DNA of 64,000 nt, taken from positions 248,001 to 312,000 of the forward strand of contig NZ_LMKK01000002.1 in the NCBI RefSeq assembly GCF_001421485.1, written 5' to 3'. Origin of the DNA: Agreia sp. Leaf210. GTDB taxonomy: Bacteria > Actinomycetota > Actinomycetes > Actinomycetales > Microbacteriaceae. Below, in pieces: positions 8,715-17,200 of the stretch. A program made the position numbers and the translations under genes. Under the pieces are notes generated by a model. It was given only the letters and a program-made list of their open reading frames with translations. It had not been told where the DNA came from and did not search any database. Position 1 is the stretch's first letter. Each line of letters opens with the position of its first letter.

Positions 8715-9404
8715 GTGGACAACGAGGGCGGCGCCGAGACGAACGACGAATCGAAGGCGCTGTCGCAGTTCGTCTACGAGCGCCTGCGCGAGGGCATCAT
8801 CAGCGGGCGCTATGCCGCCGGTGAGCCCCTCCGCGAGCGCGATATCGCGAGCGAGTTCAACGTCTCGCGCATTCCCATCCGCACGGCGCTGCCCCGTCTC
8901 GAAGTGGGCGGCTTCGTACGCGTGCTGCCGAGGCGAACGGCCGTGGTCACGCACATCACCAGTCGCGAGGTCGGCGAGCTCTACGATCTGCGCGCCGTGC
9001 TCGAGCCCCTGATCGCGCGAACGGCCGCCGAGCGAGTCTCGAACGGCGCCGACTCCGACGACGTGGAACGCGCACTCGCTGCCGCTGCCGAGGCCCTGCA
9101 CCGCTCGGATTTCGCGGAACTGGACCGGCTCAACACGGCGCTCCACGCGTCGATCGTCGAGCTTGCCGACACCCGGCTGCTCAACAAGACCTTCGCTCCC
9201 CTGCAGGATCGAATCGACAGGCTGAGCGGCGTGACGATCGCCAGCGACCCGGTCACGCGACACAGCGAACACGCCGCCCTGGTCGACGCGATCGTGAGCG
9301 GCCACGCCGAACTCGCGGCCGCGACCGCGTACACCCACACGGAACGCGGACGCTCTCGCACCCTCGCGGTGCTACCCGAGCATCCGCACTACGCCGCAGA
9401 ATAG
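8715..9404 (+). CDS. GntR family transcriptional regulator (FCD/FadR subgroup)
   Basis: A 229-residue regulator with an N-terminal winged helix-turn-helix (ALSQFVYERLREGIISGRY through SEFNVSRIPIRTAL) and a C-terminal all-helical FCD ligand domain (ELYDLRAVLEPLIARTAAE onward). It probably controls the adjacent racemase-like and MFS genes, with a small acid as effector; this is inference from position. I chose the GTG at 8715 because TACTGT (8702-8707) lies 7 bases upstream; the GTG at 8709 would sit 1 base from that element. Its 3' end overlaps the convergent racemase-like gene by 16 bp. Confidence 0.85.
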   Translation: MDNEGGAETNDESKALSQFVYERLREGIISGRYAAGEPLRERDIASEFNVSRIPIRTALPRLEVGGFVRVLPRRTAVVTHITSREVGELYDLRAVLEPLIARTAAERVSNGADSDDVERALAAAAEALHRSDFAELDRLNTALHASIVELADTRLLNKTFAPLQDRIDRLSGVTIASDPVTRHSEHAALVDAIVSGHAELAAATAYTHTERGRSRTLAVLPEHPHYAAE

Positions 9405-10072
9405 GCGAGGAGCCGGGCGATCGCGCTCGGGACGGGTTCGATGATCGGCACGCTGGATGCCGCCGCGATCCGGCGGGCCGACTCGCTCAGCGGGCCTCCT
9501 CCGATGATCACGGCTTCAGCCCCGTCGAACACCGCCGAGTCGTGCACAGCGCGCTGGAGCTCGACGAACTGCTGCTCGGGGTCGGCCGCGAGGTCGTCGG
9601 CCAGAGTCGGGGTGAATCGGATGCCGGTGAATCGGCCGGCCGCGGAATGTCGCGCCACCAGCTGCTCGAGGCGCAGAGAGAGCAGCCCGGTGCTCGTCGC
9701 CATGCCGAAGCGTCGCCCGCCCTCAGCCGCCGCGCGCACGGACGCCTCGCCGATTCCGATCACCGGGATGTCGTAGAGCCGGCGGAGCTCGTCGACTCCC
9801 GGATCGCCGATGGCTCCGACGATGACTCCCCGTGTCTGCTCGGTGACGGCGCGGCGGGTGCGCTCGACGACATAGGAGACGCTCGCATCGAGGGCCGCCG
9901 GCTCGACGATCATGCGGGGCCCCTCGTCGACCGTCACACCGCGGACCGCGAGATGCGTACCCTCGAGCTGCTGGCGAGCCACCGTCTCGAGCAGGCGAGT
10001 CGTTGCCGCGTTGGTATTCGGGTTCACGATCAGCAGGTGACCGTCGTCGGCGCGCACGGCACATCTGGGCAC
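9389..10072 (-). CDS. Asp/Glu/hydantoin racemase family protein lacking both catalytic cysteines
   Basis: A 227-residue member of the Asp/Glu/hydantoin racemase superfamily, starting LLIVNPNTN as in hydantoin racemases. The two catalytic cysteines of that family are replaced: the first motif (usually A-C-F-D-D-P-G) reads GAIGDPG with Ala87, and the second (usually L-G-C-A-G) reads IGGGP with Gly192. The only cysteine in the protein is Cys4. It is therefore unlikely to racemise by the two-base thiol mechanism; a lyase, binding or regulatory role is possible. GAGGAGG eight bases upstream supports the GTG start. It lies 3 bp downstream of the MFS gene in one operon. Confidence 0.8.
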   Translation of the reverse strand: MPRCAVRADDGHLLIVNPNTNAATTRLLETVARQQLEGTHLAVRGVTVDEGPRMIVEPAALDASVSYVVERTRRAVTEQTRGVIVGAIGDPGVDELRRLYDIPVIGIGEASVRAAAEGGRRFGMATSTGLLSLRLEQLVARHSAAGRFTGIRFTPTLADDLAADPEQQFVELQRAVHDSAVFDGAEAVIIGGGPLSESARRIAAASSVPIIEPVPSAIARLLAYSAA

Positions 10073-10075
10073 CAG

Positions 10076-11461
10076 CTAGACCTCCTCGACCATCGGGCGT
10101 CCGACGGTCTCACGGGGAAACTGTACGGCGATTCCGCAGAGCACGAAGAGGGTGGCGAGCACAGCGAACATGGCGCCAACGCCCTGGTTCTCGAGGACGG
10201 CTCCCGCGATGAGCGGGAACAGCCCGCCGGAGAGCGAACCGATGGCGAGGATGATCGACGTTCCTAGCCCTCGGATCCGCGTGGGGTACTGCTCTGGAGC
10301 GAACAGCCAGATCGTGGTGTTGAGCACGATGACAGAGAAGTTGAAGAGGGCGCCGAAGACCAGGACGAGCGGGATGCTCGTGGCCACGAATCCGAATCCG
10401 AGGGCGGCGGCCAGCCCGAGCACGGCGGCGACGCTCATCACGGCCTTGCGTGGCAGATTCCGCGCGATGAAGGCGGCGACGATGGCTCCGAGCAGGCTTC
10501 CCGACTGCATGATGAGTGTGTACCAGAGCGCGCTCGTGATGCTGAAGCCTCGATCCGTGAGAATCACCGGGATGAGGGTCAGCATCGAGATCTGGGCGGC
10601 ATACGACATGGTGACCGCGACACCCAGGGAGACAGTCGTGCGCAGGTAGCGCCCCCGGAAGACGGCCGTCCACGAGACGCGGGGAGCAGCCGGGCCGGTG
10701 GCGAGAGAACCGGCGTCGAGGTAGGACTCCTCGAAGGAGAGTTTTCCGGTGAGCTTGCCCTGAGCCAGTCTGTTGATCACGGTGTTGGCTTCGGCGAACC
10801 GGCCCTGCGAGGCGAGGTATCGCGGCGTCTCGGGCAACGCGCGCCGGTAGACGACCACGAGGAGGGCGGGAACGATCAGGATGCCGAAGAGGTATCGCCA
10901 CTGATCCTGGCCGGTGAAGACCGCGAAGACCAGCACACCGACGAGAGGGGCGAGCATGTTGCCGAGGCCTGCGGCGGCCACGTTGATGAGACCGACCGCC
11001 GTTCCCCGGTGCTTGGCCGAGAAGAACTCGCTCATCATGATGACGGCCGTCGCGATCTCTCCGCCCAGGCCGAGCCCGACGAGGAACCGTGCGAAGACGA
11101 GCACGCCGTAGTCGGGTGCGAGAGCGCACAGCAGCGAACCGGCGCTGAAGACCAGCAGGTTCAGGCCGAGCAGCTTTCGGCGTCCGATCCTGTCCATCAT
11201 GAATCCTGCGAAGAGGCGGCCGAGGGCGACAGCGGTGAACGTCGCCGTGTTGAGGAGGCCGATCTCGGTTGCTCCGATTCCCCAGTCGGCCTTCAGCAGG
11301 GGGCCGGCGATGCCGACCGTGTTCTGCTCGATCGCGTCGAAGAATGCGCCGAGCAGGATCATCGCGATGATTCCGAGGTGCGCACCCGAAAGGCCGATCC
11401 TCGAGTACGCGGATTCGATCTGACTGCTGAGCGTCTTCGGTGGTTCGAGAACCGAGGTCAT
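10076..11461 (-). CDS. MFS transporter (sugar/aromatic acid:H+ symporter type)
   Basis: A 461-residue 12-helix major facilitator. The loop 2-3 signature GRLFAGFMMDRIGRRKL and the later PETPRYLASQGR between the two halves are typical of the sugar-porter/AAHS branch. It is the first gene of an operon with the racemase-like protein and lies near a GntR regulator, so it may import a hydantoin, amino acid or organic acid; the substrate is not determined by sequence. GAAAGG lies seven bases before the ATG. Confidence 0.88.
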   Translation of the reverse strand: MTSVLEPPKTLSSQIESAYSRIGLSGAHLGIIAMILLGAFFDAIEQNTVGIAGPLLKADWGIGATEIGLLNTATFTAVALGRLFAGFMMDRIGRRKLLGLNLLVFSAGSLLCALAPDYGVLVFARFLVGLGLGGEIATAVIMMSEFFSAKHRGTAVGLINVAAAGLGNMLAPLVGVLVFAVFTGQDQWRYLFGILIVPALLVVVYRRALPETPRYLASQGRFAEANTVINRLAQGKLTGKLSFEESYLDAGSLATGPAAPRVSWTAVFRGRYLRTTVSLGVAVTMSYAAQISMLTLIPVILTDRGFSITSALWYTLIMQSGSLLGAIVAAFIARNLPRKAVMSVAAVLGLAAALGFGFVATSIPLVLVFGALFNFSVIVLNTTIWLFAPEQYPTRIRGLGTSIILAIGSLSGGLFPLIAGAVLENQGVGAMFAVLATLFVLCGIAVQFPRETVGRPMVEEV

Positions 11462-11899
11462 GGCCGCGCCTTTCGATGGTGTTCGGGGAGGATGAGGACA
11501 ACGCTAGGAAGCAGCGAGGCCCGGCAGGTTTCCCGCACGTTTCTGGATTGTAAAAAATGCGCAATCTGGGATACCGAGATGCACTCTGAGTCGTGTTGGG
11601 GGCCGGTGGAGCATCCTTGGGGATACCCGGGAGCTTTCCCGGGGCATGTGCGCTAGGCTTTAATCACTTGCGAGCGCGATCGTGCGCTCCCTGCGTCGTA
11701 GAACGCACCTTGCGGTTCGGGCCTCGTGTCTGGATTTTGCGAAAACTTTCTCACGGCGAACGGAAGTGCCTACTGGCACCTTCGCCATCATTTCCGCACA
11801 GTCGCGGCATTGCCGAGAGAGTCTGTGCGAATCAGAAGCTCTGTGCGATGCCGTCGTGTCACACTGCGGATCCGATGCCTGAAAGGCACCGAAACAGCT
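11462..11899 (+). promoter_or_regulatory. long intergenic region with structured leader of the DEAD-box helicase gene
   Basis: No protein gene is supported in these 438 bases. A TAGGCT element at 11654-11659 would place a transcription start near 11666, leaving a 5' leader of roughly 230 bases. A perfect 6-bp hairpin sits at 11672-11689 (GAGCGC/GCGCTC), near the predicted 5' end, and a second smaller hairpin (TGCC-TACT-GGCA core) lies near 11768. Long structured leaders are known for cold-induced RNA helicase mRNAs, so thermal or autogenous control is possible. Confidence 0.45.
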
Positions 11900-13441
11900 A
11901 TGTCAACACCCACCTTCTCCTCGCTCGGCGTTCCCGCGCCCGTCGTGGCCGCGCTCACCAACGCCGGCATCACCGAGCCCTTCCCCATCCAGCTCGACAC
12001 CCTTCCCGACACCCTCGCCGGACGCGACGTGCTCGGCCGCGGAAAGACGGGCTCGGGCAAGACGCTCGCGTTCTCCATTCCGATGGTCGCCCGCCTCGGC
12101 GGCGCCCTGTCCGGCGGACAGCGCCGCTCCGGCCGTCCCCTCGGGCTGGTGCTCGCGCCGACCCGTGAGCTCGCCACGCAGATCTCGGCGGTGCTCCAGC
12201 CGCTCGCCGACGCGTACGGCCTGAAGTCGACCACCATCTTCGGTGGTGTGTCGCAGCAGCGCCAGGTCGCCGCCCTCAAGGCCGGCGTCGACATCATCGT
12301 CGCCTGCCCGGGCCGCCTCGAAGACCTCATGAAGCAGGGCTTCGTCTCGCTCGACGCGATCGAGATCACGGTTCTCGACGAGGCCGACCACATGGCCGAC
12401 CTGGGCTTCCTGCCCGTCGTGACCCGCATCCTCGACAAGACCCCTCGCGGCGGACAGCGCCTGCTGTTCTCGGCCACGCTCGACAACGGCGTGGACAAGC
12501 TGGTGCGCAAGTTCCTGCAGAACGAGGTGCTGCACTCGGTCGACGAGGCCACCAGCCACGTCGAGCTCATGACGCACCACGTGTTCGAGGTCGACGGCGC
12601 CACCGCCAAGACCGAACTCGTTCAGAAGCTCGCCTCCGGAACCGGCCGTCGCATCCTGTTCATGCGCACCAAGCACCACGCCAAGAAGCTGGCCCGCCAG
12701 CTGATCGATGCCGGCATCCCCGCCGTCGACCTGCACGGAAACCTCTCGCAGGTCGCCCGTGACCGCAACCTCGCCGCGTTCAGCGCCGGCGACGTGAAGG
12801 TCCTCGTCGCCACCGACGTCGCCGCCCGCGGTGTGCACGTCGATGACATCGAACTCGTCATCCACGTCGACCCGCCGGCCGAGCACAAGGCGTACCTGCA
12901 CCGCTCGGGCCGCACCGCCCGCGCCGGCAGCGCCGGAGACGTCGTCACCGTGATGCTGCCGACCCAGAAGAAGGACACGGCGGATCTGCTCCGCAAGGCG
13001 GCCATCCAGGTCACACCTCAGCGGGTCACCGCCAACTCCCCCGCGGTCACCGAACTCGTCGGCGAGCTGGCCGAGTGGGTCAAGCCCGCTCCCCGTGCCG
13101 CCGTGCAGGTTCAGGGAACCCCGCGCCGCCAGGGTGGATCGCAGGGTGCCAACGCTCAGCGCAAGCGCGCCCAGCGCGACGGTTCGCCCGCGGCCGGAGG
13201 CGGCGAAGGCCGTCCCCGTCGCGATCGCTCGGGTCGCCCCGCTGCAGCAGGCGCCCCGGCGTCGGCGAGCGGCGCTCGTCGCGGCGGCGCCGGTGGAGGT
13301 CGCACCGCGGCTCCCGCCGGAGGCTCCTCGCGCACCTACTCGACGTCGACCGGCGGACAGGGCGGCTACGCTGCCGGCGCCGCCGCATCCGGTGGCAATG
13401 GATCTGGCGCACGTCGCCAGGGTCGCCGAGCCCAGGGCTAG
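11900..13441 (+). CDS. DEAD-box ATP-dependent RNA helicase
   Basis: A 513-residue helicase that remodels RNA duplexes. Motifs in order: Q-motif region (PFPIQLDT), Walker A (GKTGSGKT), APTRELA, DEAD box in VLDEADHMADLGF, SAT, the ATDVAARG region, and HRSGRTARAG. A Gly/Arg/Ala-rich basic tail of about 110 residues follows the core and probably binds RNA, as in CsdA/RhlE-like proteins. The ATG at 11900 aligns with the Q-motif start of the family; in-frame sequence further upstream reads like untranslated leader. A long inverted repeat lies just after the stop. Confidence 0.93.
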   Translation: MSTPTFSSLGVPAPVVAALTNAGITEPFPIQLDTLPDTLAGRDVLGRGKTGSGKTLAFSIPMVARLGGALSGGQRRSGRPLGLVLAPTRELATQISAVLQPLADAYGLKSTTIFGGVSQQRQVAALKAGVDIIVACPGRLEDLMKQGFVSLDAIEITVLDEADHMADLGFLPVVTRILDKTPRGGQRLLFSATLDNGVDKLVRKFLQNEVLHSVDEATSHVELMTHHVFEVDGATAKTELVQKLASGTGRRILFMRTKHHAKKLARQLIDAGIPAVDLHGNLSQVARDRNLAAFSAGDVKVLVATDVAARGVHVDDIELVIHVDPPAEHKAYLHRSGRTARAGSAGDVVTVMLPTQKKDTADLLRKAAIQVTPQRVTANSPAVTELVGELAEWVKPAPRAAVQVQGTPRRQGGSQGANAQRKRAQRDGSPAAGGGEGRPRRDRSGRPAAAGAPASASGARRGGAGGGRTAAPAGGSSRTYSTSTGGQGGYAAGAAASGGNGSGARRQGRRAQG

Positions 13442-13458
13442 TCACCCCCGCTTCGCCT

Positions 13459-13525
13459 GAACGGGCGGAGATTCCTGCACACCGATGCGCTCTGCGCCCC
13501 GGTGCTGCGGAATCTCCGCCCGTTC
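13459..13525. terminator. long perfect inverted repeat downstream of the helicase gene
   Basis: A 17-bp perfect inverted repeat (13459-13475 with 13509-13525; core GGGCGGAGATTCC) encloses 33 bases that can extend the stem through GCACACCG/CGGTGCTGC. It separates the helicase gene from the convergent DUF4916 gene. There is no U-run, so it may act as an RNA-stabilising or bidirectional Rho-assisted element rather than a classic terminator. Confidence 0.6.
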
Positions 13526-13537
13526 GTGCGTGAGGCG

Positions 13538-14134
13538 TCAGATCAGACGGCCGACAGAGGCCAATGCAGCTCGCAGCAGCGACCCGCGCCCGCCCTCGAA
13601 CTCGGCGGACAGCTCGTCTGACGCTGCCTCCTGCGGCGACATCCACGTGACCTCCAGAGCGTCCTGGCGAGGCTCGCAGGTACCGGTGACCGGAACGACG
13701 TAGGCGAGCGAGACCGCGTGCTGACGCTCGTCGTAGAACTGGGTGACGCCCGGCAGCGGAAAGTACTCGGCCACGGAGAAGGGGATGGGGCTCGCGGGAA
13801 GCTGGGGAAACGCCATCGGCCCGAGGTCCTTCTCGAGGTGGCGGAAGAGGGCGTCCCGGAGCGTCTCGCCGTACATGACGCGGCCGGAGACCAACGTTCG
13901 CGTGATCGACCCCGTGGGCGTTGCTCGAAGCAGCATGCCCACCTCGGTCACCTGACCGAGGCCGTCGACGCGCACCGGAACCGCCTCGACGTAGAGCAGC
14001 GGCAGACGCCGTCTGATCTCGGCGAGTTCGACATCGCTGAGCCAGCCCGGGTTGGAACTCTGCGACGGTGTGGGCGGGATGTTGCTGCCCTCGGGGGTCC
14101 ACTCGGGATCGGGGTCTGGAGTTCTCACGCTCAT
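13538..14134 (-). CDS. NUDIX-fold protein, DUF4916 family
   Basis: A 198-residue protein of the actinobacterial DUF4916 group, related to NUDIX hydrolases. Conserved segments are GWLSDVELAEIRRRLPLLYV, TRTLVSGRVMYGETLRDALF, HLEKDLGPMAFPQLPASP and RQHAVSLAYVVPVTG. A canonical NUDIX box (Gx5Ex7REUxEExGU) is not evident, so hydrolase activity is uncertain. The first 28 residues are Pro/Ser/Glu-rich and probably disordered. Confidence 0.82.
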   Translation of the reverse strand: MSVRTPDPDPEWTPEGSNIPPTPSQSSNPGWLSDVELAEIRRRLPLLYVEAVPVRVDGLGQVTEVGMLLRATPTGSITRTLVSGRVMYGETLRDALFRHLEKDLGPMAFPQLPASPIPFSVAEYFPLPGVTQFYDERQHAVSLAYVVPVTGTCEPRQDALEVTWMSPQEAASDELSAEFEGGRGSLLRAALASVGRLI

Positions 14135-14211
14135 AGTCCATTCTTACCCCACGTGGCCAGCCACCGGCGCCGCAGGACACACTGTCGGCGGTATGCGTGA
14201 GGATGGAGCCT

Positions 14212-17200
14212 ATGGGCGATGTGCTCGACAGATTCTCCCCCGCGACGCAGCAATGGTTCCGCGGGGCGTTCAGCGCGCCCACACCCGCACAGCTCGGCGC
14301 ATGGGAGGCCGTGTCATCCGGGTCGAACGCCCTGGTGGTGGCACCGACCGGCTCCGGCAAGACGCTGTCTGCCTTCCTGTGGTCGATCGACAGGCTCACC
14401 TCCGAGCCGCCGCCCGAGAAGGCCGGCGTGCGCGTCCTCTACATCTCCCCTCTCAAGGCGCTGGCCGTCGACGTCGAGCGCAACCTCCGCTCCCCCCTGG
14501 TCGGCATCACCCAGACGGCCAAGCGTCTCGGCACCGAACCTCCGAACATCCAGGTCGGGGTGCGAAGCGGCGATACGACGCAGGCCGACCGACGCAACCA
14601 GTCGAAGAATCCTCCCGACATCCTCATCACGACGCCCGAGTCGCTCTTTCTCATGCTCACCTCGGCGGCCAGGGAGTCGCTCTCGACGGTCGAGACGGTC
14701 ATCATCGACGAGGTGCACGCCGTCGCGGCCACCAAGCGTGGAGCGCATCTCGCGGTGTCGCTCGAGCGACTCGACGGGCTCTTAGAGAAGCCCGCCCAGC
14801 GCATCGGGCTCTCGGCCACGGTGCGACCGCGCGAAGAGGTGGCGCGCTTTCTGGCCGGGGGCCGCCCCGTCGCCATCGTGGCCCCCACCTCGACCAAGAA
14901 GTTCGATCTGCGGGTCGTCGTTCCCGTCGACGACATGACCGCGCTGCCCTCGGCCGGCGAGCGTGAGGGCTCCGCAGCGGGGGCTCTCAGAGAAGACGAC
15001 GGCTCCGGGGGCGGGCAGGGCTCGATCTGGCCTCATGTCGAAGAGAGCATCGTCGATCGCATTCTCGCCCACCGCTCGTCCATCGTCTTCGCCAACTCCC
15101 GCAGACTGGCCGAGCGGCTCACCGCCCGACTCAACGAGATCTACCTCGAGCGGCTCGAGCAGGCGGCCTCGACGCCCGCACTCCCCGAGGCCGTCGACGA
15201 GGCTGGTTCCGTTTCAGAGGGTCAGGCGCCGACGGGCTCGAAGCGGCCCCCCGCGGCCATCATGGGCCAGGCCGGCCAGACCAAGGGCCTTCCCGCCAGC
15301 GTCAGCGCCCGAGCCGGCGACGGTGCCGATGAGCCGATCCTCGCGCGTGCGCACCACGGCTCCGTCTCGAAAGAGCAGCGAGCCGTCATCGAAGACGATC
15401 TCAAGACGGGTCGTCTGCGTTGCGTCGTCGCCACGTCGAGTCTCGAGCTCGGCATCGACATGGGCGCCGTCGACCTCGTGGTCCAGGTGGAGTCTCCCCC
15501 GAGCGTCGCCAGCGGTCTGCAGCGCGTGGGTCGTGCCGGTCACCAGGTGGGCGAGATCTCGCGCGGCATCCTGTACCCCAAGCACCGGGCCGACCTGTTG
15601 CATTCTGCGGTCGCCTCGCTGCGCATGACAGAGGGGCTCATCGAGTCGCTCTCCGTGCCGACGAACCCGCTCGACATCCTCGCTCAGCAGACCGTTGCCG
15701 CCTGCGCGCTCGAGCCGATCGATGTCGAGGAGTGGTTCGACACCGTGCGGCGCAGCGCTCCCTTCGCGGGGCTCCCCCGCTCGGCCTACGAGGCGACGCT
15801 CGACCTGCTCGCGGGCAGGTACCCCTCCGACGAGTTCGCCGAGCTGCGCCCGCGCCTGGTGTGGGATCGAGACGAGGGAACGCTCACGGGGCGGCCCGGC
15901 GCCCAGCGCCTCGCCGTCACGAGCGGAGGCACCATTCCCGATCGCGGCCTCTTCGGGGTCTTCATGGTCGGCGGAGCCGCATCAGAACAGGCGTCGGGCA
16001 CGGCGTCCACCGCCAAGGGCGGCAATCGCGTGGGCGAGCTCGACGAAGAGATGGTCTACGAATCGCGCGTCGGCGATGTCTTCGCGCTGGGCGCCACGAG
16101 TTGGCGCATCCAAGAGATCACCCACGACCGCGTGCTCGTCACTCCGGCATTCGGCGAACCGGGTCGCCTGCCGTTCTGGCGCGGAGACGGTCAGGGGCGG
16201 CCCGCAGAACTCGGCCGGGCGATCGGCGAGTTCACCCGCAAGCTCGCAGGGGCGGATGCCGAGGAGTCCGCGCGCATGACCGCGAGCGCGGGGCTCGACG
16301 AGCGCGCCGCGAACAACCTCGTCACCTTCGTGACGGAGCAGCGCGAGGCCACCGGGCACGTGCCGAGCGACAAGACGTTGGTCATCGAGCGCTTCCGCGA
16401 TGAGCTGGGCGACTGGCGCGTTATTCTGCACTCGCCCTTCGGCATGCAGGTGCACTCGCCCTGGTCTCTGGCGATCGGCGCACGCCTGCGCGAGCGCTTC
16501 GGCATCGATGGGGCGTCCGTCGCGAACGACGACGGCATCATCTTGCGGTTGCCCGACACCGAGAGCGAGCCGCCCGGCGCCGAGCTCTTTCTGTTCGAGG
16601 CAGACGAACTCGAGCAGATCGTCACCCAGGAGGTCGGCGGGTCTGCCCTGTTCGCCTCGCGTTTCCGCGAGAACGCGGCGCGCGCGCTGCTGCTGCCGCG
16701 GCAGAACCCGGGCAAGCGCTCGCCGCTCTGGCAGCAGCGTCAGCGCAGCGCTCAGCTGCTCGATGTCGCCCGAAAGTTCCCGAGCTTCCCGATCATCCTC
16801 GAGACGATCCGCGAGTGTCTGCAAGACGTCTACGATCTGCCCGCGCTCATCGGCCTGGCCCGAGACCTCGACGCGCGGCGCATCCGTGTGGTCGAAGCCG
16901 AGACGCACGACCCCTCGCCGTTCGCCAAGTCGCTGCTGTTCGGCTACGTCGCGTCGTTCGTCTACGAGGGAGACAGCCCCCTGGCCGAGCGCCGGGCGGC
17001 CGCGCTCTCGCTCGACCCGACGCTGCTGTCAGAGCTGCTGGGCCGCGCCGAACTGCGCGAACTGCTCGACCCCGGTGTCATCGCACAGACCGAACTCGAA
17101 CTGCAGCGACTCGCGCCCGACCGCAAGGCCCGCGACCTCGAGGGCGTGGCCGATCTCATCCGGGTGCTCGGCCCTCTGTCTCTCGCCGAGGTCACGGCGA

